Positions 45,813 to 56,411 of a stretch of DNA of 64,000 nucleotides are shown one piece after another. The DNA lies in contig NZ_FZNN01000004.1 of assembly GCF_900188035.1 (NCBI RefSeq), forward strand, positions 1-64,000. The letters run 5' to 3'. The notes beneath the pieces are model-generated. The model was not told where the DNA came from. It saw only the letters and a list, made by a program, of their open reading frames with translations, and ran no database searches. A program made the translations under genes and the position numbers. The first letter of the stretch is position 1. Each line of letters opens with the position of its first letter. Origin of the DNA: Puniceibacterium sediminis (GTDB lineage: Bacteria; Pseudomonadota; Alphaproteobacteria; Rhodobacterales; Rhodobacteraceae).

Positions 45813-48800
45813 ATGAAAATCGAAAGAAAATTCACCAAGGCCGGGCAGGATGCTTACGCCGAGATCGACTTTGTTTCGACCGTGTCGGAAATCCGGAACC
45901 CGGATGGCACGATCGTCTTTCGCCTTGATAACGTCGAAGTGCCCGCCAAGTGGAGCCAGGTTGCCAGCGACGTCATCGCGCAGAAGTATTTCCGCAAGGC
46001 CGGTGTGCCGGTCGAGCTGAAGAAGGTCGCCGAAAAGGGCGTGCCCGAGTTCCTGTGGCGGTCGGTTCCGGCCACGGCTGAGACCAAGACCGTTGGCGAA
46101 AGTTCGTCCAAGCAGGTGTTTGACCGTCTGGCTGGTGCCTGGGCCTACTGGGGTTGGAAGGGTGGTTATTTCACCAAGGAATCCGACGCTCAGGCCTATT
46201 ACGACGAGATGCGCCACATGCTGGCCACCCAGCGCGCGGCCCCCAACAGCCCGCAGTGGTTCAACACCGGGTTGCACTGGGCCTATGGCATCGATGGTCC
46301 GGGCCAGGGCCACTACTATGTTGATTACAAGACCGGCAAGCTGACCAAATCCAAGTCCGCCTATGAGCACCCCCAGCCCCATGCCTGCTTTATCCAGTCG
46401 GTCAAGGATGACCTTGTGGGCGAGGGCGGCATCATGGACCTGTGGGTCCGCGAGGCGCGTCTGTTCAAATATGGCTCCGGCACCGGCACCAACTTTTCCA
46501 GCCTGCGCGCCGCGAACGAGCCGCTGTCGGGCGGCGGCAAATCGTCTGGCCTGATGGGTTTCCTCAAGATCGGTGACCGGGCTGCCGGCGCGATCAAGTC
46601 GGGTGGCACCACGCGCCGCGCGGCCAAGATGGTGATCATCGATGCCGACCACCCGGATATCGAGGAATTCATCAACTGGAAGGTCAAGGAAGAGCAGAAG
46701 GTCGCGTCGATCGTGGCCGGCAGCAAGATGCACGAGCAGAAGCTGAACCTGATCTTTTCCGCGATCCGCCAGTGGGACGGCACAGCCGAAGATGCCTGCG
46801 ATCCCAAGAAGAATGACGCCCTGAAGGACGCGATCCGCGCGGCCAAGAAGGTTGCGATCCCGGAAACATACGTCAAGCGCGTGCTGGATTACGCCAAGCA
46901 GGGCTATGGGTCGATCGAATTCCCGACCTATGACACCGACTGGGATTCCGAGGCCTATGCATCCGTGTCAGGCCAGAATTCCAACAACTCGATCCGGGTG
47001 ACGGATGCCTTCCTGAAGGCCGTCAAGAACGACGGTGACTGGGAATTGATCCGTCGCACCGACGGGTCGGTCGCCAAGACCATCAAGGCGCGTGCCCTGT
47101 GGGAAGATGTTGGCCACGCGGCATGGGCCTGTGCCGATCCGGGCATCCAGTTCCACGACACCGTGAACGACTGGCACACCTGTCCCGAAGATGGCGCGAT
47201 CCGTGGCAGCAACCCGTGTTCGGAATACATGTTCCTGGACGACACCGCCTGCAACCTTGCGTCGATGAACCTGCTGACCTTCCTCAAGGACGGCGAGTTC
47301 CAGTCCGAGGAATACATGCATGCGACACGTCTTTGGACGCTGACGCTGGAAATTTCCGTTACGATGGCGCAATTCCCGAGCCAGGAGATCGCGCAGCGGT
47401 CTTATGATTTCCGCACGCTGGGTCTGGGCTATGCCAACATCGGCGGGCTGCTGATGAACATGGGATATTCCTATGACAGCGACGAGGGCCGCGCGCTGTG
47501 TGGTGCCCTGACCGCCATCATGACCGGCGTTGCCTATGCCACATCGGCGGAAATTGCCGCAGAACTGGGCGCGTTTTCCGGCTACGACAAGAACCGCGAT
47601 CACATGCTGCGGGTCATCCGCAACCACCGGCGCGCGGCCCATGGCGCAATGACCGGCTACGAAGGGCTGGCCACACGTCCGGTTCCGCTGGACCATGTCG
47701 GCTGCCCCGATGCGACGCTGATCGACCTTGCTATGTCCGCCTGGGACGAGGCGCTGCGTCTGGGTGAAAAGCACGGCTACCGCAACGCGCAGACATCGGT
47801 GATTGCACCGACCGGGACCATCGGTCTGGTGATGGATTGCGATACCACTGGGATCGAGCCGGACTTTGCGCTGGTGAAGTTCAAGAAGCTGGCCGGTGGC
47901 GGATATTTCAAGATCATCAACCAGTCGGTGCCTGCCGCGCTGGACAAACAGGGCTATTCGTCCAGCCAGATCGAGGAAATCGTCGCCTATGCGGTTGGTC
48001 ACGGGTCCATCGGCAATGCGCCGGGGATCAACCACACGTCGCTGACCGGTCACGGCTTTGGTCCGGCACAGTTGCAAAAGGTTGAGGCCGCGCTTGCCTC
48101 GGCCTTCGACATCCGGTTCGTGTTCAACCAGTGGACCCTTGGCGAAGAGTTCTGCACCGGCGTGCTGGGCATCCCGACCGAAAAGCTGAACGATCCGACC
48201 TTTGATCTGCTGCGCCACCTTGGTTTCTCCAAGAGGGACGTCGAGCTTGCCAATGACCACGTCTGCGGCACGATGACCCTGGAAGGTGCGCCGCACCTGC
48301 GGGAAGAGCATTACTCGATCTTCGATTGCGCCAATGCCTGCGGCAAGAAGGGCAAGCGGTATCTGGGCGTCAACAGCCACATCTACATGATGGCCGCGGC
48401 ACAGTCTTTCATCTCGGGTGCGATCAGCAAGACGATCAACATGCCCAACGACGCGACGATCACCGACTGCCAGAAGGCGTACGAGCTGAGCTGGTCGCTG
48501 GGTGTGAAGGCGAACGCGCTGTACCGTGACGGATCGAAATTGTCGCAGCCGCTGGCGGCGTCGCTGGTCGAGGATGACGACGAGGCGGCAGAGGTTCTGG
48601 AAAACGGATCGATGCAGGAAAAGGCCGTGGTTCTGGCGCAGAAGGTGGTCGAAAAGGTCATCATCAAGGAAGTGCGCAATTCGATGCGCGAAAAGCTGCC
48701 CGAGCGGCGCAAGGGCTACACCCAGAAGGCGGTTGTCGGCGGTCACAAGGTCTATCTGCGGACCGGCGAATATCAGGACGGCCAGCTGGGCGAGATCTTT

Positions 48801-49475
48801 ATCGACATGCACAAGGAAGGTGCGGGTTTCCGCGCCATGATGAACAACTTTGCCATCGCGGTTTCGGTTGGTCTTCAGTACGGCGTGCCGCTTGAGGAGT
48901 TCGTGGATGCCTTTACCTTCACCAAGTTCGAACCGGCCGGCATGGTGCAGGGCAACGACAGCATCAAGAATGCGACCTCGATCCTTGACTACATCTTCCG
49001 TGAACTGGCCGTTTCCTATCTGGACCGGACCGACCTTGCCCATGTGAAACCGTCCGGCGCGTCGTTTGACGATCTGGGCCGGGGCGAGGAAGAGGGCGTG
49101 TCCAACGTCAAGGAAATCTCGGATACGGCGGCGTCGCGCAGCCTTGAGGTGCTGAAACAGATCAGCTCGACCGGCTATCTGCGCAAGCGTCTGCCCCAGG
49201 ATCTGGTGGTGCTGCAGGGCGGGATGGCAGATTCGGTTACGGCGCTGAATTCGCTGATGCCGCAGGCGGTGGCAAGTGGCGGCGCGGCGGTGGCCTTTGC
49301 GACCTCGACGACCACGTCTTCGTCGACCAGTGGCATGGCGATCAACGCGGCGTCACGGGCCAAGATGCAGGGCTACGAGGGCGAGGCTTGCGGCGAATGC
49401 GGCAACTACACGCTGGTGCGCAACGGCACCTGCATGAAGTGCAACACCTGCGGCGGAACGTCTGGGTGTAGCTGA
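45813..49475 (+). CDS. nrdJ: Vitamin B12-dependent (class II) ribonucleotide reductase
   Basis: NrdJ reduces ribonucleotides to deoxyribonucleotides using adenosylcobalamin, without oxygen dependence. The 1220-residue protein has the class II pattern: [13 protein letters not shown], the [14 protein letters not shown] region, [20 protein letters not shown] with the catalytic Asn/Cys/Glu, and APTGTIG. A C-terminal cysteine cluster ([18 protein letters not shown]) passes electrons from thioredoxin and may bind zinc. It is monocistronic; a hairpin follows at 49490. Confidence 0.97.
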   Translation: MKIERKFTKAGQDAYAEIDFVSTVSEIRNPDGTIVFRLDNVEVPAKWSQVASDVIAQKYFRKAGVPVELKKVAEKGVPEFLWRSVPATAETKTVGESSSKQVFDRLAGAWAYWGWKGGYFTKESDAQAYYDEMRHMLATQRAAPNSPQWFNTGLHWAYGIDGPGQGHYYVDYKTGKLTKSKSAYEHPQPHACFIQSVKDDLVGEGGIMDLWVREARLFKYGSGTGTNFSSLRAANEPLSGGGKSSGLMGFLKIGDRAAGAIKSGGTTRRAAKMVIIDADHPDIEEFINWKVKEEQKVASIVAGSKMHEQKLNLIFSAIRQWDGTAEDACDPKKNDALKDAIRAAKKVAIPETYVKRVLDYAKQGYGSIEFPTYDTDWDSEAYASVSGQNSNNSIRVTDAFLKAVKNDGDWELIRRTDGSVAKTIKARALWEDVGHAAWACADPGIQFHDTVNDWHTCPEDGAIRGSNPCSEYMFLDDTACNLASMNLLTFLKDGEFQSEEYMHATRLWTLTLEISVTMAQFPSQEIAQRSYDFRTLGLGYANIGGLLMNMGYSYDSDEGRALCGALTAIMTGVAYATSAEIAAELGAFSGYDKNRDHMLRVIRNHRRAAHGAMTGYEGLATRPVPLDHVGCPDATLIDLAMSAWDEALRLGEKHGYRNAQTSVIAPTGTIGLVMDCDTTGIEPDFALVKFKKLAGGGYFKIINQSVPAALDKQGYSSSQIEEIVAYAVGHGSIGNAPGINHTSLTGHGFGPAQLQKVEAALASAFDIRFVFNQWTLGEEFCTGVLGIPTEKLNDPTFDLLRHLGFSKRDVELANDHVCGTMTLEGAPHLREEHYSIFDCANACGKKGKRYLGVNSHIYMMAAAQSFISGAISKTINMPNDATITDCQKAYELSWSLGVKANALYRDGSKLSQPLAASLVEDDDEAAEVLENGSMQEKAVVLAQKVVEKVIIKEVRNSMREKLPERRKGYTQKAVVGGHKVYLRTGEYQDGQLGEIFIDMHKEGAGFRAMMNNFAIAVSVGLQYGVPLEEFVDAFTFTKFEPAGMVQGNDSIKNATSILDYIFRELAVSYLDRTDLAHVKPSGASFDDLGRGEEEGVSNVKEISDTAASRSLEVLKQISSTGYLRKRLPQDLVVLQGGMADSVTALNSLMPQAVASGGAAVAFATSTTTSSSTSGMAINAASRAKMQGYEGEACGECGNYTLVRNGTCMKCNTCGGTSGCS

Positions 49476-49489
49476 AGAAATTGAGGGTT

Positions 49490-49517
49490 GGAGGGAGGTG
49501 CTGCAACACCTCCCTCC
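49490..49517 (+). terminator. Hairpin after nrdJ
   Basis: GGAGGGAGGTG pairs with CACCTCCCTCC around CTGCAA, just after the nrdJ stop. No U-run follows, so the strength is uncertain. Confidence 0.55.
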
Positions 49518-49685
49518 GGCCTTTCCGCATTGGCCTAGTACGCTGCGGGATAGACCAGATCGACCTCTAAAGGTCGAATGACTTTGGAGAAACATGCCAC
49601 GTTCTGGTGATCAATAGCGTGCTCGAAAATACAGGCTTTACCCACAGAAATCTGGGGGTACCTGTGGATAGAAGGAGTACCAGCT

Positions 49686-49898
49686 ATGGCTGGCAAAAAA
49701 ATCACGGTTAGCCGTGAGAGCGCTACTGGTCTGAATACGCACTTCCTTGTGCCAGGCCAAGGTGAAGTTCCTCGTGGTCGGCTCGCCGATCAAATTGAAC
49801 GAGGGCAGCATCCTGACTATCACGTACAAAAGCTCCCGGATGGTCGACGCATTCCGCGCTCAAATCCTGACGGCAGCGACAGCAACAATCTTGGCTAA
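49686..49898 (+). CDS. Small conserved-looking protein, 70 residues
   Basis: A strong ribosome site (GAAGGAG) precedes ATG at 49686. The product starts MAGKKITVSRESATG and is polar and basic, with GRLADQIERGQHPDYH in the middle and SNPDGSDSNNLG at the end. I recall similar small proteins with this opening and an NLD/NLG end in many bacteria, but cannot name a function. No signal peptide or membrane segment. It is independent of nrdJ. Confidence 0.65.
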   Translation: MAGKKITVSRESATGLNTHFLVPGQGEVPRGRLADQIERGQHPDYHVQKLPDGRRIPRSNPDGSDSNNLG

Positions 49899-50178
49899 AG
49901 ACTGGCAAAAAAATATTCGGGGCCGGTGTACCTGCCCCGAACGCATGTAAGTCCGCCAAGAGAAATTACGGGTGAAAAACGATCAGGGCCTTGTCACCGA
50001 AACTGAGGCGCCTTCGGGCGCCTCTTTTCGTATGCGTGTTCAGGGTGCATTTGTCGGCGGGCCATTGCCGCCGAAAGCGCAGGCCACAAATCTTTTGGAA
50101 AATCCGCGCCGTGGCTCTTGAGGTGGGCGGGATTAGCGGCAGTATTGGCGGGTAGCTTCGGACGAGGGGGACAGGGTC

Positions 50179-51492
50179 TTGCGCGCAATTATTTCGGTTC
50201 TGGGGGCGGCCCTGTTCTGGGCGACATGTGTTGCTTTGGCGTGGGCGCATGAAGTGCGCCCGGCCATCGGTGACATGACCGTTGCGGGCGGCATCCTGAC
50301 GCTGGACATCACCCTGAACGCCGAGGCGATTGTGGCGGGCGTTGATCTGGAGGGCGTGGCCGACACCAACGAAACCGCGCAGGCCGAACAGGTTGATGCC
50401 CTGCGTGCGCTGGAACCTGACGCCTTTGCCGAACGGCTGCGCGCTGACGCCGCGCAGATCGCCGGGGCGGTTGTCGTGACGGCGGATGGATCGCCCGTGC
50501 CGCTGGAGATGGGCGGCATCGCCGTGGGTCCGGTCGGAAATGTCGATCTGCCGCGCGATACCTTGGTGACCCTGACGGGCGCGGTCCCGGAGGGGGCGCA
50601 CAGCCTGCAGGTCCGCTGGCCTGCGGAATATGGCGCGCTGATCCTGCGCCAGCAGGGGGTCGAGGAGCCCTATACGGGGTACCTCGACAACGGCACGCCC
50701 AGCGACGAGATCGCGCTAGGCGGTGGCGGGCAGGACACGGCGGCAGAGGCGTTTCTGAGCTATGTCCCGGTCGGTTTCGATCACATCCTGCCCAAGGGGC
50801 TGGATCATATCCTGTTCGTGCTGGGGCTGTTCTTTCTGTCGACCCATATCCGCCCGCTGCTTTGGCAGGTGTCGGCCTTTACGCTGGCGCATACGGTCAC
50901 GCTTGCGCTGGGGGCGATGGGCTGGGTCACGGTGCCAGCCAGCATCGTCGAGCCGCTGATTGCCGCGTCGATCGTCTTTGTCGCGGTCGAGAATATCCTG
51001 AGCGACGGGCTGAGCCGCTGGCGCCCCATTGTGGTCTTTGTGTTCGGGCTGCTGCACGGGCTTGGCTTTGCCTCGGTCCTGGGGGAGTTCGGCCTGCCGC
51101 AGGATCAGTTCATCCCGGCCCTGATCGGGTTCAACGTCGGCGTTGAACTGGGGCAGCTGACGGTGATCGCGCTGGCCTTTCTGCTGGTCTGGATGGCCCT
51201 GCGGGTGGATGAAAACGAAGTGCCCGAACACACTGGCCAGGCGTTCTACACTGTGCTCGCTCTGGCGTTTGTCGCCCTTGGCTGGCTGCTGGACGGGCCG
51301 GGGTTTGTGTCCGTGATGGGCGCACCTGCGCCGGTGTTTTTGTGGCCGCTCGCGATGGTATCGCTGTTCTGCGTGCTGTCGGCCACCCATGTGGACCGGT
51401 TGGAGGCCTATCGAACCTATGTCGCGATCCCGGTATCGGTGGGGATCGCGCTGGTCGGGTTTTACTGGTTCGTTGAGCGGGTCTTTCTTTGA
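50179..51492 (+). CDS. HupE/UreJ-family membrane protein
   Basis: The 437-residue protein has a signal peptide (to AWAH, residue 24), a periplasmic domain (about 25-190) and six or seven membrane helices from about 200. The helix region begins VGFDHILPKGLDHILFVLG with paired histidines, then FTLAHTVTL and FGLLHGLGFAS, the HupE/UreJ_2 metal-transport-like pattern. Nickel or cobalt uptake is the usual suggestion, unproven for this long form. The start is TTG at 50179. Confidence 0.8.
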   Translation: MRAIISVLGAALFWATCVALAWAHEVRPAIGDMTVAGGILTLDITLNAEAIVAGVDLEGVADTNETAQAEQVDALRALEPDAFAERLRADAAQIAGAVVVTADGSPVPLEMGGIAVGPVGNVDLPRDTLVTLTGAVPEGAHSLQVRWPAEYGALILRQQGVEEPYTGYLDNGTPSDEIALGGGGQDTAAEAFLSYVPVGFDHILPKGLDHILFVLGLFFLSTHIRPLLWQVSAFTLAHTVTLALGAMGWVTVPASIVEPLIAASIVFVAVENILSDGLSRWRPIVVFVFGLLHGLGFASVLGEFGLPQDQFIPALIGFNVGVELGQLTVIALAFLLVWMALRVDENEVPEHTGQAFYTVLALAFVALGWLLDGPGFVSVMGAPAPVFLWPLAMVSLFCVLSATHVDRLEAYRTYVAIPVSVGIALVGFYWFVERVFL

Positions 51493-51724
51493 TGCGTGCG
51501 GGCCGTTTGCTGTCTTGGGCGGCATGGAAAAGGCAGGCCGTAGGGGGTACGGCCCAAGTGGCCGGCAGGTCGAGGGTTGCACACCGATCAAAACCCCGGT
51601 AAGAGCGCCCCACTTAATCCCGCAGGCGGGGTCGGGCCATTGGGGGAGACATCCCCAACAGTCCACCGGTTGGAGCATCCGCTCTCACACCCCCGCCAAG
51701 GCGTAAACCGGAAAGGATAAGACC

Positions 51725-52483
51725 ATGGCTCTTCCCGAGTTCAACATGCGTCAACTGCTTGAAGCAGGCGTACACTTTGGCCACCAGACACCGCGCTGGA
51801 ACCCCCGTATGGGCGAGTTCATCTATGGCGCGCGTAACGGCATCCACATCATGGACCTGACGCAGACCGTCCCCATGCTGGACGCCGCGCTGAACGTCAT
51901 CCGCGACACCACCGCCAAGGGCGGCCGTGTCCTGTTTGTCGGCACCAAGCGTCAGGCACAGCAGTCGATCGCCGAAGCCGCTGAAAAGTGCGCACAGTAT
52001 TACATGAACCACCGTTGGCTGGGCGGCACGCTCACCAACTGGCAGACTGTTTCCAAGTCGATCCAGCGTCTCAAGCAGATCGACGAGCAGATGGAAAACG
52101 GTTCCGAAGGCCTGACCAAGAAAGAGCGTCTTGGCATGGAGCGCGACCAGACCAAACTGCAGGCCTCGCTTGGCGGGATCCGCGAAATGGGCGGCGTACC
52201 TGACCTGCTGTTCGTCATCGACGTCAAGAAAGAAGCGCTGGCCATCGCCGAAGCCAACAAGCTGGGCATTCCGATTGTCGCAATCGTCGACACCAACTGC
52301 TCGCCCGATGGCATTGACTACATCATCCCCGGCAACGACGACGCGGCGCGCGCCATCTCGCTTTATTGCGATCTGGTCAGCCGTGCGGCGCTTGACGGCA
52401 TGACCGCCCAGATGGGTGCGGCTGGTGTTGACATCGGCGCGCTTGAAGATGCGCCCATGGAAGAAGCCGTCGCCGAGGCCTGA
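51725..52483 (+). CDS. rpsB: Small ribosomal subunit protein uS2
   Basis: The 252-residue S2 starts [20 protein letters not shown] and has [23 protein letters not shown] and [11 protein letters not shown], all canonical. The alanine- and glutamate-rich tail (MEEAVAEA) is common in alphaproteobacteria. It is co-directional with tsf, 118 bases ahead. Its upstream region (51493-51724) likely holds promoter and leader. Confidence 0.98.
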   Translation: MALPEFNMRQLLEAGVHFGHQTPRWNPRMGEFIYGARNGIHIMDLTQTVPMLDAALNVIRDTTAKGGRVLFVGTKRQAQQSIAEAAEKCAQYYMNHRWLGGTLTNWQTVSKSIQRLKQIDEQMENGSEGLTKKERLGMERDQTKLQASLGGIREMGGVPDLLFVIDVKKEALAIAEANKLGIPIVAIVDTNCSPDGIDYIIPGNDDAARAISLYCDLVSRAALDGMTAQMGAAGVDIGALEDAPMEEAVAEA

Positions 52484-52601
52484 GGCCTTGTGTCGCAAAA
52501 GCGACATGCAGACGTGACATGAGCGGACAGCCCCTGGGGCTGTCCCGGGATGGCCCGGACGGGCTGTCCCAAATCGCAATTCCAGATGAGGAGAGCCGCA
52601 G

Positions 52602-53477
52602 ATGGCGATCACAGCATCCCAAGTGAAAGAACTGCGCGAAATGACCGGCGCAGGCATGATGGACGCCAAGAAGGCGCTGACCGAAACCAACGGCGACACC
52701 GATGCCGCCGTTGACTGGCTGCGCACCAAGGGTCTTGCCAAGGCTGCCAAGAAGGCCGGCCGTACCGCTGCCGAGGGCCTTGTTGCCGTCGCCGTCGAAG
52801 GCAACACCGGCGTCGCCGTCGAAGTGAACTCGGAAACCGATTTCGTTGGCAAGAACGCCGATTTCCAGAAGATGGTTGCGGGCATTTCCGCCGCCGCGCT
52901 GAAGGTCGACGGCCTTGAGGCACTGATGGCTGCGGACATGGGCGGCAAGACCGTTCAGGACGAGATCACTTCGAAGATCGCAACGATCGGCGAAAACATG
53001 TCGGTGCGCCGCATGTCCAAGCTGACAGGCGATACCGTTGTGTCCTACGTGCACAACGCCGCTGCTGACGGCATGGGCAAGATCGGTGTTCTGGTCGCCA
53101 TGACCGGTGGTGACGAAGCATTCGGCCGTATGGTTGCCATGCACATCGCTGCCGCCAACCCGGCGTCGCTGTCCGAAGCAGACCTTGACCCGTCCGTTGT
53201 CGAAAAAGAGCGTCTGGTTCAGATCGAAATCGCCCGCGAGTCCGGCAAGCCCGAGGCCGTGATCGAAAAGATGATCGTTGGCCGGATGAAGAAGTTCATG
53301 GCCGAAGTCACGCTTCTTGGTCAGGCTTTTGTCGTCAACCCCGATCTGACCGTTGCTGCGGCAGCCAAGGAAGCGGGTGCCGAGATCACCGGTTACGTAC
53401 GCCTTGAAGTTGGCGAAGGCATCGAAAAAGTCGTCGAGGACTTTGCCGCCGAAGTCGCAAAGACTGCCAAGGGCTAA
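52602..53477 (+). CDS. tsf: Translation elongation factor Ts
   Basis: EF-Ts exchanges GDP for GTP on EF-Tu. The 291-residue protein starts [26 protein letters not shown] (family signature at 8-26), has [10 protein letters not shown] and [11 protein letters not shown], then two alpha/beta dimerisation domains. GAGGAG precedes the ATG. The gap from rpsB contains a hairpin (GGACAGCCCC with its complement) that may adjust tsf expression. A terminator follows at 53527. Confidence 0.98.
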   Translation: MAITASQVKELREMTGAGMMDAKKALTETNGDTDAAVDWLRTKGLAKAAKKAGRTAAEGLVAVAVEGNTGVAVEVNSETDFVGKNADFQKMVAGISAAALKVDGLEALMAADMGGKTVQDEITSKIATIGENMSVRRMSKLTGDTVVSYVHNAAADGMGKIGVLVAMTGGDEAFGRMVAMHIAAANPASLSEADLDPSVVEKERLVQIEIARESGKPEAVIEKMIVGRMKKFMAEVTLLGQAFVVNPDLTVAAAAKEAGAEITGYVRLEVGEGIEKVVEDFAAEVAKTAKG

Positions 53478-53526
53478 GCCCGATCAAAATGGGGCAGGGT
53501 GCCAGACACCCTGTCCGGATATCAGA

Positions 53527-53562
53527 AATGCGCGCCGCACATCCCGTGTCGGCGCGCATTTT
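53527..53562 (+). terminator. Terminator after tsf
   Basis: ATGCGCGCCG (53528-53537) pairs with CGGCGCGCAT (53550-53559) around CACATCCCGTGT, then TTT. It closes the rpsB-tsf unit. Confidence 0.75.
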
Positions 53563-53957
53563 CGTTCCACGGCACTGTTTGCGCTACTGACCTTAGTCAT
53601 CCGGGGGTATTAACGAAGAAACGGAGCTGCCCGTTAAAGCAGCTCCGTTATAGACCATAGACGCCCCCTTGAGACATGGGGATGCACGGAGGGCGTCACC
53701 AGGCGGGTCGATCCCCGTAGCAAAATAGCCACATCAAACCAACCACTGTTCGTACCGAAGATCAAAAAGAGCCCTGAAATTACAAGGGGTTAATGATCTG
53801 AATTCCTGGGCAAACTGCCACCACTCACGGAACATGTTGATTGTGGCAATATTTGGGCTGTGATGGAAGTCAGGATTTCCTGACTTGGACATAAGGCGCC
53901 TGACGCGTTAAGTTTTTCACGGTGGATTCACGCAGAACACTGCGGTTGACCCTTAGA
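53563..53957. other. Gene-poor region with dyads downstream of luxR-type gene
   Basis: Between tsf and the minus-strand LuxR-type gene there is no supported gene. It holds a 20-base palindrome (53867-53886), a stem ACGGAGCTGC with its complement (53620-53650) that can act as a minus-strand terminator, and a GACGCCC/GGGCGTC stem around 53659-53697. It could be the 3' untranslated region of the LuxR gene or a separate small transcript. Confidence 0.4.
53867..53886. promoter_or_regulatory. 20-base palindrome, lux-box-like
   Basis: AAGTCAGGA and TCCTGACTT are perfect inverted arms around TT. Length and CAGGA/TCCTG symmetry resemble LuxR-family binding sites. It lies 72 bases beyond the end of the LuxR-type gene, so any target would be a transcript running left from here. 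Confidence 0.4.
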
Positions 53958-54719
53958 TCACGCCTCAAGCACGAACATTTGATTCTGAAACGTCGCTTTC
54001 ATCACTGCCTGGGCTGTGGTGTCCACGTTCAACGCTTCCCGCGCCAGGCGCAGATGCTTTTCGATTGTGGCCTGCGTCAGCCCCATGATCTGCGCGATAT
54101 CCTGCATGGTCTTGCCATCCCCAACCCATTCCAGCGCCTCGCGCTGACGGCGGGTCAGCGACTGGTTGGGCGGCGTGTAGGGCAGGGTGAGGATCTTGAG
54201 GTGGACAAGGTTGTTCATCAGCACGATATCTTCGCCGTGATGGGTCCAGACCGCATCGATTTCCTTTTGCGACACCCCGATGGGCGCTGTCAGTGCGATG
54301 GCGCCTTTGGCACGGGCGGAAACGGATTTGAAGCTGATCGAATATCCCGCGGTCACGCCTTGGGATACATTGAATTCAAAGACCCGACGTTCGTCCCGGG
54401 TGAGCGCGTCACCCCGGACCATGTCCGCAAGCACCTGCCAGCTGCACGAACCTTCGTGTTCCAGGGCCCATTTCACCATGGGCGCATGATAGTACAGACG
54501 TTCACCCACAAAGACGTCCGTATAGCTGGGCGGATGGTTGGTCAGCATGAGAAAGTCGTTTGGATCGCCCAGAGAATTTGGCGTCCGAAACCGGGTGAAG
54601 CCGTAAAGCAGCCGGTCAAACCCGTAACGAGCCATATAATCGCAGTGTTTCGCCCAAAGCTGTTCGATGCTGTTCGCGTTGGTCAGCTCGATCAGTTCGG
54701 TGCGAAATTGCGGTGTCAT
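53958..54719 (-). CDS. LuxR-family regulator with autoinducer-binding-like domain (solo)
   Basis: The 253-residue protein has an autoinducer-binding-like domain (about 15-165) and a LuxR HTH (about 186-250; LTRRQREALEWVGDGKTMQDIA, positions 188-209, and KHLRLAREALNV). The usual Asp-Pro after the ligand pocket Tyr is replaced: the segment reads RLYYHAPMVKW (74-84), so binding of ordinary acyl-homoserine lactones is doubtful. There is no luxI-like gene nearby, so it is a solo. The ATG overlaps the aroQ stop (ATGA). Confidence 0.85.
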   Translation of the reverse strand: MTPQFRTELIELTNANSIEQLWAKHCDYMARYGFDRLLYGFTRFRTPNSLGDPNDFLMLTNHPPSYTDVFVGERLYYHAPMVKWALEHEGSCSWQVLADMVRGDALTRDERRVFEFNVSQGVTAGYSISFKSVSARAKGAIALTAPIGVSQKEIDAVWTHHGEDIVLMNNLVHLKILTLPYTPPNQSLTRRQREALEWVGDGKTMQDIAQIMGLTQATIEKHLRLAREALNVDTTAQAVMKATFQNQMFVLEA

Positions 54720-55159
54720 CCGGTTCCCTCAAGATAGCTAAAGAGCGCGTCCATGGCCAGAGTATACCCCCGCGCACCAAAGCCACAGATCAGCCCGATG
54801 GCGACGGGAGAGATATATGACAGATGCCGGTAACTTTCACGCGCATGGATGTTGGACAGATGCAGTTCAACCACGGGTACTTCGGCAGATCGAATCGCAT
54901 CCATCAGCGCGATCGAGGTGTGAGTATACGCCCCGGCATTGAGGATCACGCCACCCTTTGTCCCGCGCGCGGCGTGCAGCGCATCGATCAGAACACCTTC
55001 ATGATTGCTCTGGAGAAAATCCAGCGTCACACCGATCTTTTCCGCATGGGCGCGGCACATGTCTTCGACATCCGCCAGAGTGGTCGTTCCATAAATCTCG
55101 GGCTGGCGGGTGCCAAGAAGGTTGAGGTTGGGTCCGTTGAGGATCAGCATCGACTGCAT
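54716..55159 (-). CDS. aroQ: 3-dehydroquinate dehydratase, type II
   Basis: AroQ converts 3-dehydroquinate to 3-dehydroshikimate in the shikimate pathway. The 147-residue protein has ILNGPNLNLLGTRQPEIYG (with the catalytic Tyr), FLQSNHEGVLID, LNAGAYTHTSIAL and VELHLSNIHARE. It is complete. It overlaps the LuxR-type gene by four bases, an unexpected link of a biosynthetic gene with a regulator. Confidence 0.97.
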   Translation of the reverse strand: MQSMLILNGPNLNLLGTRQPEIYGTTTLADVEDMCRAHAEKIGVTLDFLQSNHEGVLIDALHAARGTKGGVILNAGAYTHTSIALMDAIRSAEVPVVELHLSNIHARESYRHLSYISPVAIGLICGFGARGYTLAMDALFSYLEGTG

Positions 55160-55413
55160 GTTTTTGGTCCTGGTTTTTCACTCATAGTGACCGCGTAGCT
55201 GCCCTGTGTCCAGATGCCGAGGCTCGCCTTATGGCGAAGGTCATGGGAAAGGACATCCTAGGCGGTAACGCGTGCAAACCTGCTCAGGCTTACGTTGCGA
55301 TTATCCGGCGCAGGTCGGTAATTCATTGACCTCACGCCAAAAATCCCTGAAATTAACAAAATAGTAACAATCATTGTCATATGAATAATTGGCATCTTTT
55401 AGGGTAAATTTCC

Positions 55414-56247
55414 ATGACAGGCGTCAAATCAAAACCATTTCTGTACGTATGCGCAATGGTCTTTCTTTTGACGTCAGCCCGCGCAGAGGCATCGACCTTC
55501 AACATTCAGCTCAACTTTGGCTCGTCGATTTCGGAGTCGCAGAAAACCATTTTCACGGTGGCCAAGACGTTTTGGGAAAGTGTGATCACAGGGTACAAGC
55601 AGGCCCCGGGCATCACCAGTCTTGTCATCGCTGCCGATACTTTTGTGGGGGCTTCGGGGGGCGCGCTCGGTTCTGCGGGGCCGACCTTGGGGGTGACCAC
55701 GGCGAATTACCTCTATGCCCGTGTCGGGAGCATGAATTTTGACTCGGTGGATCTGGACACGGTTTCAGAAGCCAACGCGCTTGCCATTATCACCCATGAG
55801 ATGGCGCATGTGATCGGATTTGGCACACTGTGGAGCGGCTCCAAGCTGGGCTATTCTGGCTACCAGGAGCTTTATGTGGCCGGAACAGGCCAGTACACCG
55901 GGGCCTATGGTTTGGCGCAATACCAAGCCGATTTTGGTTTGCCTTCGGCCACCTTTATACCGGTCGAACTCGAAGGTGGGGCCGGAACGGCAAACGCGCA
56001 CTGGGATGAGGCGAACAACGGCTCTGCCGACGGTCTCTTTGCCGGCGGCAAGAAAGAGCTGATGACCGGCTGGCTCAACTCGGGAAGCACAGTATCCGCC
56101 ACCACGATCGCGAGCTTTGCAGACCTTGGTTACACCACCATCTACACCGATTTGGCGGCGTCAGTTCCGCTTCCGGCTGGGGGTTACCTCATGTTCTTCG
56201 CCTTGATGGGCATGGGCATGATCAAGCGGCGCGAACAAAGGCTTTGA
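55414..56247 (+). CDS. Leishmanolysin-like metalloprotease with VPLPA-CTERM signal
   Basis: The 277-residue secreted protein has a signal peptide (to about residue 26), and a zinc protease site HEMAHVIGFG (128-137) with a third histidine in AHWDEA at 196, the HExxHxxG...H pattern of family M8 and other metzincins; ELMTGW (215-220) gives the Met-turn. It ends with SVPLPAGG (250-257), a hydrophobic helix and KRREQRL, a VPLPA-CTERM sorting signal. It is likely released or anchored by an exosortase. The upstream 250 bases are AT-rich. Confidence 0.85.
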   Translation: MTGVKSKPFLYVCAMVFLLTSARAEASTFNIQLNFGSSISESQKTIFTVAKTFWESVITGYKQAPGITSLVIAADTFVGASGGALGSAGPTLGVTTANYLYARVGSMNFDSVDLDTVSEANALAIITHEMAHVIGFGTLWSGSKLGYSGYQELYVAGTGQYTGAYGLAQYQADFGLPSATFIPVELEGGAGTANAHWDEANNGSADGLFAGGKKELMTGWLNSGSTVSATTIASFADLGYTTIYTDLAASVPLPAGGYLMFFALMGMGMIKRREQRL

Positions 56248-56411
56248 ACTGAATAGGCCTCGTTGCGGTACAGCAGAGCAACAGCTTGATCCGTTCTTAT
56301 CTACGCCTCTATATTTTACATAATACTGATTATACGTTATATTGCGCATCCTAAAGGGATGGCCAGAAATGACCTGTATCTACCTGATATAATACTGTTT
56401 TCGGCTTTGGA

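Noticed and set aside
46968-49043. Minus-strand 691-codon open frame
   Set aside because: It is entirely within nrdJ on the other strand and has no motif or ribosome site.
51614-52948. Minus-strand 444-codon open frame
   Set aside because: It is antisense to rpsB and tsf.
53922-54737. Plus-strand 271-codon open frame
   Set aside because: It is antisense to the LuxR-type gene, whose HTH is clear.
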